The position numbers and the translations under genes were made by a program. From a virus: 23,756 nucleotides of DNA. The stretch covers positions 1-23,756 of IMG/VR virus record IMGVR_UViG_3300009149_000284; one strand, written 5' to 3'. The notes below the pieces were generated by a model. The model saw nothing but the letters and a program-made list of their open reading frames with translations. It did not search any database and was not told the DNA's origin. Shown in pieces: positions 6,591 through 13,603 of this stretch. How positions within the stretch are numbered: the stretch's first letter is position 1; each line of letters begins with the position of its first letter.

Positions 6591-7154
6591 TTATATAAAT
6601 TGTGGACGAAAATCAAATTTAAAGTCAACTTTCCCCCCTGCTTTTGCATATGTTATTACATTGTTGCCTGGAATTAGTTTTAGAAAATCTGCCACATCAC
6701 CCGTGACTTTATCTAATTTATTTACCGCGCCATTTTTCACGGTTGCATTGATATTGTTAATTATTATCGTCTGTTCAGTACAATTCTCTGTGTATATCAA
6801 GGTTTTACCGTTCATTGAAATTGAAAAGAACGTAAACGTACCTGTTACAATTATGTCAAACTGTGCGCCTTCTTCTGCGCCTAAACCCAATTCGGCGGTG
6901 CCATTATATATCATCGTTATTGATGCTGCATTTATTTCCTTTTTGGCAGACACTTTAACTGTCATAGTTAATATTTTATTTATACTTTTGCGGACTACAG
7001 GGTTAATTTTAGCAACAGATGTTAGATACTTGCCTATATCATGTAAAATAGACGTACCGGCTTTAACGCCGGTAGCCAATATCTTGCCTGTGCTTTTACC
7101 CATTATCGAATTAACTTTTATTTCTGTTGTCAATGTCAAATCTGTATTAGCCAT
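6591..7154 (-). CDS. Tail protein with four 18-residue repeats and a Dit-type C-terminal domain
   Basis: A 187-residue protein with a good AAGGCGG site. Residues 6-67 hold four units of an 18-residue repeat built round L[TA]xxxxK (LTLTTEIK, KILATGVK, KYLTSVAK, KILTMTVK). Residues ~83-187 look like the C-terminal galectin-like domain of distal tail proteins: NGTAELG, then DIIVTGTFTFFSISMNGKTL, TIIINNINATVKNGAVNKL, a DVADFLKLIPGNNVITY turn and a terminal KVDFKFDFRPQFI strand. The gene called Dit (7702-8190) is only 162 residues and lacks this domain, so the two may together replace one full-length Dit. Two small genes lie between them. The role is inferred as baseplate or tail-tip assembly; a free-standing adaptor for the spike is an alternative. 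Confidence 0.65.
   Translation of the reverse strand: MANTDLTLTTEIKVNSIMGKSTGKILATGVKAGTSILHDIGKYLTSVAKINPVVRKSINKILTMTVKVSAKKEINAASITMIYNGTAELGLGAEEGAQFDIIVTGTFTFFSISMNGKTLIYTENCTEQTIIINNINATVKNGAVNKLDKVTGDVADFLKLIPGNNVITYAKAGGKVDFKFDFRPQFI
6954..7139 (-). repeat. Four 18-residue protein repeats
   Basis: At residues 6, 24, 42 and 60 of the encoded protein an eight-residue core recurs: LTLTTEIK, KILATGVK, KYLTSVAK, KILTMTVK. The spacing is exactly 18 residues (54 bases). The period suggests a beta-solenoid or short fibrous stalk rather than random similarity. DNA identity between units is low, so the repeat is old or under selection at the protein level. Confidence 0.65.
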
Positions 7155-7166
7155 GATACACCGCCT

Positions 7167-7559
7167 TTATCTTGTAAAGACATTATTTATTGTAAATGTT
7201 ATTGTGTCTCCAACGCTTACGTTGATATCTGAGAATGTACCTCTCATTGATAATGTCCCATTTGTCAAAGCAGAAAATAATCCTACTTCCTTGATAGTTT
7301 TATCGGAACCTGCACAGGTAATCAATCCTACTACTCTATATGTATCATTTGTTACGCCTCCGCCTGATGTTTGTTGTGAAACGGTGCCGACAGTTCTTGC
7401 TTCTGCTCCTTCACTTTCTAACACAGTATCTAAAGGATCTGCTGCTGCTGCTGCTAATACTCCCCAACCTATCCAATGCGGCGTTATTACGCTTATACTT
7501 GCCAATAAGTCTGTTACTTTTGCTAATCCTACATTAGTCCAGACAGCTAAATCAGCCAT
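7167..7559 (-). CDS. Tail-collar / fibre-type protein
   Basis: A 130-residue protein. The ATG at 7559 is preferred to the one at 7568, because the AGGAGG lies nine bases before it and overlaps the other. The order of motifs (WIGWGV, an AAAADPLDTVLESEGAEAR stretch, TNDTYRVVGLITC, then TIKEVGLFSALTNGTLSMRG and a final VGDTITFTINNVF) matches the N-terminal domain of phage tail-collar and fibre proteins (DUF3751-like). There an L-x-x-E...R segment precedes an I-x-E-x-G-L-F turn. Here the domain stands alone, without a long fibre. It lies between Dit and the Dit-C-like gene, and probably contributes to the tail tip. Confidence 0.6.
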   Translation of the reverse strand: MADLAVWTNVGLAKVTDLLASISVITPHWIGWGVLAAAAADPLDTVLESEGAEARTVGTVSQQTSGGGVTNDTYRVVGLITCAGSDKTIKEVGLFSALTNGTLSMRGTFSDINVSVGDTITFTINNVFTR

Positions 7560-7689
7560 TATTTTCATCCTCCTTTGATATTGTTATTTCGGCATTTTCG
7601 CAAATTATACCCAAATCTTCAATCGTTCCATCTTTTCTTGTAACTATCGCAGAAATTGTCACTTGCGGTCTTTTTATCATTGTTTCCAT
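7552..7689 (-). CDS. Small uncharacterised protein between Dit and the collar protein
   Basis: A 45-residue ORF with an AGGAGG eight bases ahead of its ATG and an eight-base overlap with the next gene. The protein begins METMIKRPQVTISAIVTRKD and continues with a GTIEDLGIICENAEITISKED segment: two beta strands around a turn. It has no membrane segment. The strong ribosome site and tight packing support it as a real gene. No family recognised. Confidence 0.6.
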   Translation of the reverse strand: METMIKRPQVTISAIVTRKDGTIEDLGIICENAEITISKEDENNG

Positions 7690-7701
7690 CAAAAAAACCT
7701 C

Positions 7702-8190
7702 CTATAATGAAATAATATAATCGTCACCTGAGTCTAATAAAATGTCCGAATCAAGAGGAATACCATCGTCCAGATAAATATCTTCACCGCTCGTAACGAC
7801 ATATAGGGCGTGCGGTTGACATTCAAATTTTACGATAGCTTTTCCGAGTCGGAAAAACGTTTCGAGTCCGACGGGATCATAGATTTTCGCCAAGTAGTAT
7901 TTATCTGGTTCGTCCGAGAATATGAGTTCTTTATAGCTTGTTTGACTAAGCCATGCAGCTATATCACGCGCCCGTAATCGGAGATCGTTAAATGTGGTTC
8001 CGACGTATTTTATGGACACAGGTATGATTCTATTGTCATAAGTATTGTCTCCAAAATCATAAACACCATGCCTGCCAGGTATCGTTAATTCACGTTTTCT
8101 CAAAGTCGGTAGTATGGGACGATCAACACTTTTGGCAATGATCTGAAAATCGCCATAACTATCTAATGCATTATATTCAAGAGTGATCAT
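7702..8190 (-). CDS. Distal tail protein (Dit), N-terminal domain form
   Basis: A 162-residue protein following the tape measure with a four-base overlap, the standard place for Dit. It has Dit N-terminal-domain features: RPILPTLRKRELTIPGRHGVYDFG, IIPVSIKYVGTTFNDLRLRARDIAAWL, and YYLAKIYDPVG before a KFECQPHALY strand. Dit forms the hexameric hub joining tail tube to tail tip. Full-length relatives continue with a C-terminal domain to about 230-290 residues. This one stops after an acidic repeat-like tail (DGIPLDSDILLDSGDD), and a similar C-terminal domain appears in the gene at 6591-7154. Confidence 0.8.
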   Translation of the reverse strand: MITLEYNALDSYGDFQIIAKSVDRPILPTLRKRELTIPGRHGVYDFGDNTYDNRIIPVSIKYVGTTFNDLRLRARDIAAWLSQTSYKELIFSDEPDKYYLAKIYDPVGLETFFRLGKAIVKFECQPHALYVVTSGEDIYLDDGIPLDSDILLDSGDDYIISL

Positions 8191-11174
8191 GCTGTCACCG
8201 CCTGTCCGCGTGCACGAATGCGACCATTTTGATACTGATATGGTGCTATAACTTGGGCTAAAGTTTTACCATCAACAATAAGATTTACATTTATATTTAT
8301 TGTGCCTTCGGTGCCCCCAGTTCCAACAGCTTCACCGATAGATTTTGCGATTTGCATAGAGATATCATTTGGAATTACCGTTGTGCCTTTTTCGAGATAT
8401 CTTATCTCACCGCCTTTTTCGTTTACGCGTGCAAGACCGCCGCGCCAATTTACTACTCCTTCGGCAAAACCTGGAACATTTGCTTCATGCAAACGCTTCT
8501 TTTCTTCTTCTATTTTTCCAGAAAGTGTTGCTCTTTGTAATAAATCTACGCTAGTTATAGTCCAAAATGGTTTATCAGTTATTTTTTTTAATTGTATCAT
8601 CAAGGAATCAAGTTTCGCCGTGTCAATTTTTACAGCAGTAGCTTTTTCCACAACTTCTTTGGCTTCTTTTTTTCCTTCCTCTATAGCTTTTTTCTCTCCA
8701 GCAATTCCTTCTTTTACTGCTTCAAGCTTAGCAATTTCTGTCTTCTGTTTTTCCTCTAATTCCTTAGCCAAATTAGCTATATATCGTTCAGTATATCCAT
8801 CCATTTCGGTGATTTGTCTATCAATAGAGGATTTTGCAGCATCATATTTTGCATTTTCTGCTTTTTCTTTTTCTATGCGTTCTTTTTGTATGAGACTGAT
8901 TTTATAATTGCTGTCTTTATCAATTTCAATCTTCTGCTCTGAAAGTTTATTTTGCAAAATAATCAGTGCATCGTTCTTTTCTTCAATCGCCTTTTCTTTA
9001 GCTACTTTTATTTGTTCGTTCAAGGATTCGATCTGGATTTTTCTATTTTCTAGTTCTTTTTTACGATTTTGTTCGTTTATTTCATCGGATAAGTTTTTAT
9101 TTGCTTTTTTTCTATCCTCGTCATTTGTAGCGGAATTAACCCTAGCTCGCAAGTCAAGAATTTTTTGTCTGTCATCTTGTTCTTTTTTAATTTTATCTTC
9201 TTCTTTGGTCTTATTATTAATTTCATCTATCTCATCTTGAAATCCTTTTACTTTAGCCGCTAAATCCTGATTGATAAGACCTATTGATTTAAGATATTCC
9301 TGCTCATACATTGCAATCTTTTCGTCATGTACTTCGCGCGCTTTTTCGAGGATTGCATCGTATGTTTTTTCAAATGTCTTTCCTTCTTGTTTTGCTATAT
9401 CCTCTGAAAGCTTAAATACTTCATTAATAACCTTTTTCTTACGTTCAGATTCTTCTTGGACTATGTCGGTTTTGCTCTTTTCCTTTTCCTCAAATACTCC
9501 ATATTCAGCCCTTATATTATCGATTGCTTTTTTATGCGCATCATCAAGAGCCTTACCGCGTTCTTGTAGACTCTTTTTTATTGCTTGTTCTTTTTTGCCT
9601 GCGCCTTTGATTTCCGCATCATATTCATCCTGAATAATCTTCATTCGCTTTCTGGATGCATCTTCTTCTGTAATGAGTTGATTATCTAATGAATCAATCC
9701 TTACGGCATAAGCTTCATCTATAGCGGCTTCTTGAGCTTCTGCTTCTTTTTTATAGCTTTCGATAAGAGAAGCCGTCATTTTTTGCACTTCGCAATTTGC
9801 ACTACCGGCAGCATAAACAATCAAGCCGATTGCTGCAGCTATCGCTGCAATGCCTAAAATTATCGGATTTGCAGCAAGAAAAGTAAAAGCAACGCCCAAT
9901 GCTTTTATGCCTGTAACCAATGCCGGAATAGAAGTTATCAATTTTCCGATAACCAACAATACCGGGCCTGTAGCTGCCAATATTGCACCCCATTTTAATA
10001 TGTTTAATTTTTGCTCCTCACTTAAAGAACCAAATGCCCTTCCCATTTTATCTATATTTTCAATAACTTTGGGTAATACATTCTTTGTCAATTCAGTAAA
10101 TAAAGGCTTCATAACCTCACCCAAAGTAATATTTACAGTGTCTTTCATGGTTGACATTTGTCCATTAAAAGTCTTTGAACCTTCATCCATTGCCTTATAA
10201 AACATGCCGCCTTCGGAAGTGGCTATTTTAAAAGCTTCTGTTACCATGTCGGAACTTATTGCACCAGCTTCCATATCTTTTTTAAGACTCGCCATGCTTC
10301 TTCCGGTTTTTTCAGATATGACTTGTAATGGATTAAATCCGGAGTTAATTAGTTGGTTTAAATCCTGTCCCATTAACCTCCCAGTGCTTTGTATTTGCCC
10401 GAATGCAAGAGTAAGCCTGCCAAGCTTTTCTTGATTTCCTAAAGAGACATCCCCCAACATATTTATAGTACCCATGACATTTTTTGCATTTACGCCAAAA
10501 TTCAATAATACTTTTGCGGAATCGGCAAGTCCTGTCATTTCAAATGGAGTTGCTTTTGCAAATTCTGTTAAATCAGCTATCATGGCCTCGGCTTTTTCGG
10601 CGCTTCCTAGCATGGTCTTGAAGTTCGCTGTAAAATCTTCCATTGTGGCATTGAATTTCAGCCCTGCCCCTGCTCCCGCCAAAAGTGGCGCAGTAATAGC
10701 GATGCTTAATGTCTTGCCTATGCTTTCAAGTTTTTTGCCAGTTGATTCCCATGTTATACCAAGCTCTTGAAATTTCTTACTTGCTTCGGCGGCTGTCATG
10801 CCATGTTTTTGCAGAATATCATTCGTGGAATTAAGTTGTTTTTCTAATCCCCGTAATGTGCCTTCTGCCTTTTTTAATTTTAATTCATAATCTAAAGCTT
10901 TCTTGGAACCTTCTCCAAATTGTTCAGAAGCATTTTTATGAGCCTCTCTGAATTGTTCGACAATCTTTTTCTGTACATTAAGTTGCTTTGTGAGACTTTC
11001 GGCTTTTAATTGTGCTATCTGCATTGCATCCTTGACTTTATCCAGGCTGCCTGATGCATTTTTAAATTCTTCCCGTGCTATAGACATTTGTTTAGATAAT
11101 GTCTGTATGCCCTGATTAAACTCTACTGTATCAAGACTGACTTTTGCCTTTAAACTTCCAACTTCCTCTGCCAA
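8187..11174 (-). CDS. Tail tape measure protein (TP901 family)
   Basis: A 995-residue protein starting at TTG 11174 after GGAGGTGGGATAA. Residues 1-130 are coiled coil. Residues ~145-380 are the TP901-type tape-measure core, with ATMEDFTANFKTMLGSAEKA and FEMTGLADSAKVLLNFGV, a GRLMGQDLNQLINSGFNPLQ motif and FNGQMSTMKDTVNITLGE. Residues ~392-457 are strongly hydrophobic (three possible membrane segments), as needed for the DNA-injection pore. Residues ~465-880 are a Lys/Glu-rich coiled coil. The C-terminus has the GFAEGVVNWRGGLARVNEKG motif and VIPNDIS. The protein fixes tail length; at roughly 0.15 nm per residue, 995 residues suggest a tail of about 150 nm. Confidence 0.95.
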   Translation of the reverse strand: MAEEVGSLKAKVSLDTVEFNQGIQTLSKQMSIAREEFKNASGSLDKVKDAMQIAQLKAESLTKQLNVQKKIVEQFREAHKNASEQFGEGSKKALDYELKLKKAEGTLRGLEKQLNSTNDILQKHGMTAAEASKKFQELGITWESTGKKLESIGKTLSIAITAPLLAGAGAGLKFNATMEDFTANFKTMLGSAEKAEAMIADLTEFAKATPFEMTGLADSAKVLLNFGVNAKNVMGTINMLGDVSLGNQEKLGRLTLAFGQIQSTGRLMGQDLNQLINSGFNPLQVISEKTGRSMASLKKDMEAGAISSDMVTEAFKIATSEGGMFYKAMDEGSKTFNGQMSTMKDTVNITLGEVMKPLFTELTKNVLPKVIENIDKMGRAFGSLSEEQKLNILKWGAILAATGPVLLVIGKLITSIPALVTGIKALGVAFTFLAANPIILGIAAIAAAIGLIVYAAGSANCEVQKMTASLIESYKKEAEAQEAAIDEAYAVRIDSLDNQLITEEDASRKRMKIIQDEYDAEIKGAGKKEQAIKKSLQERGKALDDAHKKAIDNIRAEYGVFEEKEKSKTDIVQEESERKKKVINEVFKLSEDIAKQEGKTFEKTYDAILEKAREVHDEKIAMYEQEYLKSIGLINQDLAAKVKGFQDEIDEINNKTKEEDKIKKEQDDRQKILDLRARVNSATNDEDRKKANKNLSDEINEQNRKKELENRKIQIESLNEQIKVAKEKAIEEKNDALIILQNKLSEQKIEIDKDSNYKISLIQKERIEKEKAENAKYDAAKSSIDRQITEMDGYTERYIANLAKELEEKQKTEIAKLEAVKEGIAGEKKAIEEGKKEAKEVVEKATAVKIDTAKLDSLMIQLKKITDKPFWTITSVDLLQRATLSGKIEEEKKRLHEANVPGFAEGVVNWRGGLARVNEKGGEIRYLEKGTTVIPNDISMQIAKSIGEAVGTGGTEGTININVNLIVDGKTLAQVIAPYQYQNGRIRARGQAVTA

Positions 11175-11202
11175 TTATCCCACCTCCTTATAAAAAAGAA
11201 TG

Positions 11203-11227
11203 AAAAAAAACACCCTTGTTATGGGTG
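11203..11227 (-). terminator. Weak terminator or attenuator ahead of the tape measure gene
   Basis: On the minus strand CACCC (11227-11223), a seven-base loop and GGGTG (11215-11211) are followed by eight T residues (11210-11203). The stem is short (five pairs) but the T run is excellent. Full termination here would block the tail genes, so partial termination or antitermination is expected. Confidence 0.5.
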
Positions 11228-11260
11228 CTAGGTTTTATTTATCTAATATGAGATTGAAAA

Positions 11261-11449
11261 TCACTTTTCTTTTATATATTTTTTAAGCGCCGGCGTATAT
11301 TCCTCGGCAAATTTATTTAATTTCTCTTGGTCGAAGTCAAATTTTTCTTTTAAAACTTCCATTGAACTTACCAAACATATCAGCATTAAATCTGCGTTTT
11401 GTTGCCCTCGTTGTTGCCTGAGGAAACTCTCAAATTCTTTGTTTTCCAT
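11261..11449 (-). CDS. Small hypothetical protein between the tail chaperones and the tape measure
   Basis: A 62-residue acidic, helical protein (MENKEFESFLRQQRGQQN, then LMLICLVSSMEVLKEKFDF). The ATG at 11449 is preferred: AAGGGTGG lies five to six bases before it, and the ATG at 11458 would overlap that site. It lies where some phages carry an extra tail-assembly factor, but no family is recognised. The T-rich terminator at 11203-11227 starts about 34 bases after its stop. Confidence 0.6.
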   Translation of the reverse strand: MENKEFESFLRQQRGQQNADLMLICLVSSMEVLKEKFDFDQEKLNKFAEEYTPALKKYIKEK

Positions 11450-11493
11450 AAATACCACCCTTTCGTATTTACCCTAAATTTTATTAATGGCAA

Positions 11494-11511
11494 GGGGTTA
11501 GGGTTAACCCC
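11494..11511. repeat. G/C-rich palindrome after the gpGT gene
   Basis: Plus strand GGGGTTA (11494-11500), GGGT loop, TAACCCC (11505-11511): a perfect seven-pair stem. It also contains the exact ten-base palindrome GGGTTAACCC (11501-11510). No T run follows on either strand, so it is not an intrinsic terminator. It stands out in an A+T-rich stretch (11465-11581) that holds no gene; a protein-binding site or an mRNA-end stem are both possible. Confidence 0.5.
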
Positions 11512-11581
11512 GTCACCAATTCAAATATGCCTATTTAAAATGGTCAAGCCATATAAATAGTATATCACTTTTTTTGATAAT

Positions 11582-12078
11582 TTACAACACATCATCCGCA
11601 TAAACTATTTCTTCTTGTGTTTTTTCATCAAACCATTCATCACGCAAGGCGATGTACTTTTTAAGGGTCATTTTCCAAAATTCAAATTCTGTAAAGCCCA
11701 TTCTCCATTTTGCAAAACAAAGCATCTTTGTCCATGGTAATGGGCCGGCTATTCCCCCGCGTTGCTTGCCTCTTCTTTCGATTCAGGCAAAGCTTGTGTG
11801 ATTGCCTCCCAAATCTGATTTGTTATTTCCATAAGGTTGTTATACCCAATCATTGAACCTACAAGAGTAGGCGTCAGTGATTCATCCTCATGAACCAATC
11901 CGGCAAATAAGAAATTCTTAACATTCTTGATTCTTTTTTTTTCGACTTGGAACGACTTAAAGGCTGTATCCAAATCGCCGTATATATTTTCAAGCTCTTC
12001 AAAAGCGTTCAAATCAAATATAAGATTCCTTGGTTTATCAAGATTTATTTTTATAGGTCTTATTTTTAAATCAGACAT
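11582..12078 (-). CDS. Tail assembly chaperone gpGT, predicted -1 frameshift product
   Basis: The zero-frame gene stops at TAG 11751-11749. Just before the stop is a run of five G (11758-11754) in codons GCG GGG GAA. A -1 slip there continues as GIAGPLPWTKMLCFAKWRMG, then FTEFEFWKMTLKKYIALRDE, ending VYADDVL at a TAA (11584-11582). This 57-residue extension has the FEFWKMTLKKYIAL signature of the T domain of lambda gpGT-like chaperones. No in-frame start with a ribosome site exists for it: its frame is closed by a TGA a short way upstream of the slip. Expected length about 165 residues. gpGT recruits the tape measure and major tail protein during tail assembly. The slippery site is not a perfect X-XXY-YYZ heptamer, so slip position is approximate. 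Confidence 0.7.
11749..12078 (-). CDS. Tail assembly chaperone gpG-like (zero-frame product)
   Basis: A 109-residue protein located between the major tail protein and the tape measure. It opens with MSDLKIRPIKINLDKPRNLI, followed by FDLNAFEELENIYGDLDTAF, which is typical of tail assembly chaperones in Firmicute siphophages. The C-terminus is short and charged (SKEEASNAGE) and ends at TAG 11749. This product binds the tape measure protein before tail polymerisation; the longer frameshift form is annotated separately at 11582-12078. Confidence 0.8.
   Translation of the reverse strand: MSDLKIRPIKINLDKPRNLIFDLNAFEELENIYGDLDTAFKSFQVEKKRIKNVKNFLFAGLVHEDESLTPTLVGSMIGYNNLMEITNQIWEAITQALPESKEEASNAGE
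11754..11758 (-). other. Putative -1 ribosomal frameshift site
   Basis: Five consecutive G residues (C on the plus strand), three bases before the zero-frame TAG. A -1 slip of the P-site GGG codon re-pairs perfectly. The A-site codon changes from GAA to GGA, so re-pairing there is imperfect. Context (gpG/gpGT position and a T-domain signature in the -1 frame) is the main support. Confidence 0.55.
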
Positions 12079-12080
12079 AA

Positions 12081-12242
12081 TTATTCCCCTTTCGATTCTA
12101 TGGCATTGAAAAATTTCGATTTATAATCATCTCTTATACCTTCTTCTATTCGCTCATCGGAAAATAATTTTTTTAATATTTCAATTGCGTTTTTGAAATT
12201 ATCCAAATCTGTAATATTAATTGGTATTTCTATTTTACCCAT
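12081..12242 (-). CDS. Small hypothetical protein between major tail protein and gpG
   Basis: A 53-residue protein with AGGAGG upstream of its ATG at 12242, ending two bases before the gpG-like start. It opens MGKIEIPINITDLDNFKNAI, continues with ILKKLFSDERIEE and ends in a charged helix. It is acidic, helical and without membrane segments. Position and ribosome site support it being real. No family recognised; a tail-assembly accessory role is possible. Confidence 0.7.
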   Translation of the reverse strand: MGKIEIPINITDLDNFKNAIEILKKLFSDERIEEGIRDDYKSKFFNAIESKGE

Positions 12243-12261
12243 ATTATCCTCCTAAAATATA

Positions 12262-12279
12262 GGCGGAGTTTCCCCCGCC
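12262..12279 (-). terminator. Intercistronic hairpin after the major tail protein gene
   Basis: GGCGG (12279-12275 on the minus strand) pairs with CCGCC (12266-12262) around an eight-base loop, directly after the stop codon. It is followed by TATATTTTAGG rather than a clean T run. It is more likely an mRNA-stabilising stem or weak attenuator than a full terminator. Confidence 0.4.
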
Positions 12280-12283
12280 ATTT

Positions 12284-13177
12284 TTATAATGCAATTGTTG
12301 TGAAATTGCTTACGCTATTCGCAGCCAATGCATTGCCTGAAAGGTCTTTTACATTTGATGTACAAATTGCGATGTACTCTGTTAAATTGTCCAAATCTAC
12401 TGTCGGATTAAGCGTGACAACTGTATCACTTGTGCCGATACTTAACGCTCCTGCGACCGGCGTTCCATCAGCTTTCATCAGGAAGAAGTTTGCTGCATTT
12501 ACAAGTGCGGACTGAATAGCTTTATCGAATGTCCAGACAACATTTACATCGATCGCTACATCAGCGGTTGTATCTACAGGCACAACTCCAACTGTAGGCG
12601 GTGTCACATCAGGCGAAATATCTCCGGTTGTAAACCAATCTGTTCCAGTTGCGGCAACCCATGTTGCCGAATCTTCGTCAGCTACACGTTTTCTTCTTCC
12701 ATCAGATAATCTTTGTATGCCAATGCCGATGAATTTATCCACCTGAGGCATTGATGCACCTTTTTGTGTTTCGTAAGTTTCATCAGGTTCACTGAATTTT
12801 ACCTTTAAAACTTTGCAGTATTTGTACTTCTTGTTTCTCTTTTTGCCTTTCCACATTACGCAGAAATAAGGTTTTTCATCATTCGGAGATGGAGACCTTA
12901 TGCCTGCGGCCATTGTCTGACCAAGCAACATGGCTTTTTCATCTTCTGTTAAATTAGTGACATCTATATCTATTGTGATATCGCCATCCTCCGAATAAAT
13001 ATCTACTGTCATGTCATCCGCATATTGTTTTTCACTTGCTTTTTCTTCCGACACGCCTACCATCATGAGTTTTTTTGTGAATTCATATGGCGTATCATAA
13101 GTAGTGGCTCCTCCTGCCACATCCGATAAAATTTCTGCTACTGTCAATTGCTCAACACCTGTTCTGCTATTTGCCAT
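12284..13177 (-). CDS. Major tail tube protein (phi13-like) with C-terminal Ig-like domain
   Basis: A 297-residue protein. Residues ~1-185 resemble the phi13-type major tail protein: ANSRTGVEQLTVAEI, YEFTKKLMMVGVSEEKASEK, YSEDGDITIDIDVTNLTEDE, KPYFCVMWKGKKRNKKYKYC. Residues ~189-297 form an Ig-like (Big_5/SbsA type) domain: PPTVGVVPVDTT, VAIDVNVVWTFDKAI, VVTLNPTVDLDNLTEYIAIC, KDLSGNALAANSVSNFTT. The first part forms the tube rings; the Ig-like part would project outwards from the tail, as in other phages with decorated tails, and may bind carbohydrate on the cell surface. A hairpin follows directly after the stop. Confidence 0.85.
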   Translation of the reverse strand: MANSRTGVEQLTVAEILSDVAGGATTYDTPYEFTKKLMMVGVSEEKASEKQYADDMTVDIYSEDGDITIDIDVTNLTEDEKAMLLGQTMAAGIRSPSPNDEKPYFCVMWKGKKRNKKYKYCKVLKVKFSEPDETYETQKGASMPQVDKFIGIGIQRLSDGRRKRVADEDSATWVAATGTDWFTTGDISPDVTPPTVGVVPVDTTADVAIDVNVVWTFDKAIQSALVNAANFFLMKADGTPVAGALSIGTSDTVVTLNPTVDLDNLTEYIAICTSNVKDLSGNALAANSVSNFTTIAL

Positions 13178-13209
13178 TTTAAAATTACCTCCTATTTATT
13201 TTTTGATAT

Positions 13210-13230
13210 AAAAAAAGAGCCCTTGAGCTC
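13210..13230 (-). terminator. Weak terminator after the tail-terminator gene
   Basis: Minus strand GAGCT (13230-13226), loop CAAG, GGCTC (13221-13217) form a five-pair stem including one G-U pair, followed by seven T residues (13216-13210). The stem overlaps the stop codon of the upstream gene. It precedes the highly expressed major tail protein gene. Confidence 0.45.
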
Positions 13231-13603
13231 ATGCTACAAAGGTTCCTGAGTAACTTAATATTTTGTGCTTGATAATCTGTCCCGTATCTAATTGCTCGTC
13301 TTGGTCTTGTGAATAATTCCTACCAAAGTCTATATTATGCATTATCCTGTTAACGTGTCCGGCGATTGTAGATAAACTTGCTGTCCCCCATAAATGTATT
13401 CTAAATGTCACCTCACTTTCTCTTTCTTCATCATCAGCATTGAGAGCTTCTATATTTGCTATTTCCTCGTATGTGAGATAAGGGTATATTGGAACTCCTG
13501 TAAATGTCGCTATGCCATCAAACATATAAATTTTAGGTAATAATGCAATAAGTTGTTCATCTGTGCTTAATGCTGTTGCAATAGACGGTTTCATATTAAT
13601 CAC
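13229..13603 (-). CDS. Tail terminator / tail completion protein
   Basis: A 124-residue protein. The start is taken as GTG 13603, nine bases after AGGAGG and overlapping the previous gene by eight bases; ATG 13594 is the next candidate. It reads MINMKPSIATALSTDEQLIA, then FTGVPIYPYLTYEEIAN, an SEVTFRIHLWG strand, and GHVNRIMHNIDFGR. The strand-helix order (YPYLTYEE followed by VTFRIHLW) is that of gpU/YqbJ-like tail-terminator proteins of the DUF3168 type, which cap the tail tube and attach it to the head. It comes just before the major tail protein, as usual. Confidence 0.7.
   Translation of the reverse strand: MINMKPSIATALSTDEQLIALLPKIYMFDGIATFTGVPIYPYLTYEEIANIEALNADDEERESEVTFRIHLWGTASLSTIAGHVNRIMHNIDFGRNYSQDQDEQLDTGQIIKHKILSYSGTFVA

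Noticed and set aside
7441-7453. GCTGCTGCTGCTGC-type triplet run as a microsatellite
   Set aside because: It simply encodes an Ala run in the collar-type protein; it is short and has no sign of expansion.
6562-7578. Long plus-strand open frame (338 codons)
   Set aside because: It is antisense to two well-supported minus-strand tail genes, crosses their intergenic gap, has no ribosome site and encodes a low-complexity hydrophobic protein typical of reverse-complemented coding DNA.
8302-9633. Plus-strand open frames antisense to the tape measure gene
   Set aside because: Ser/Phe-rich shadows of the Lys/Glu-rich coiled coil (AAA/GAA read as TTT/TTC); no ribosome sites.
11582-11720. gpGT T domain as a separate gene starting at an internal ATG
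   Set aside because: No ribosome site precedes that ATG and it would cut away the first part of the T domain; a frameshift explains the layout better.
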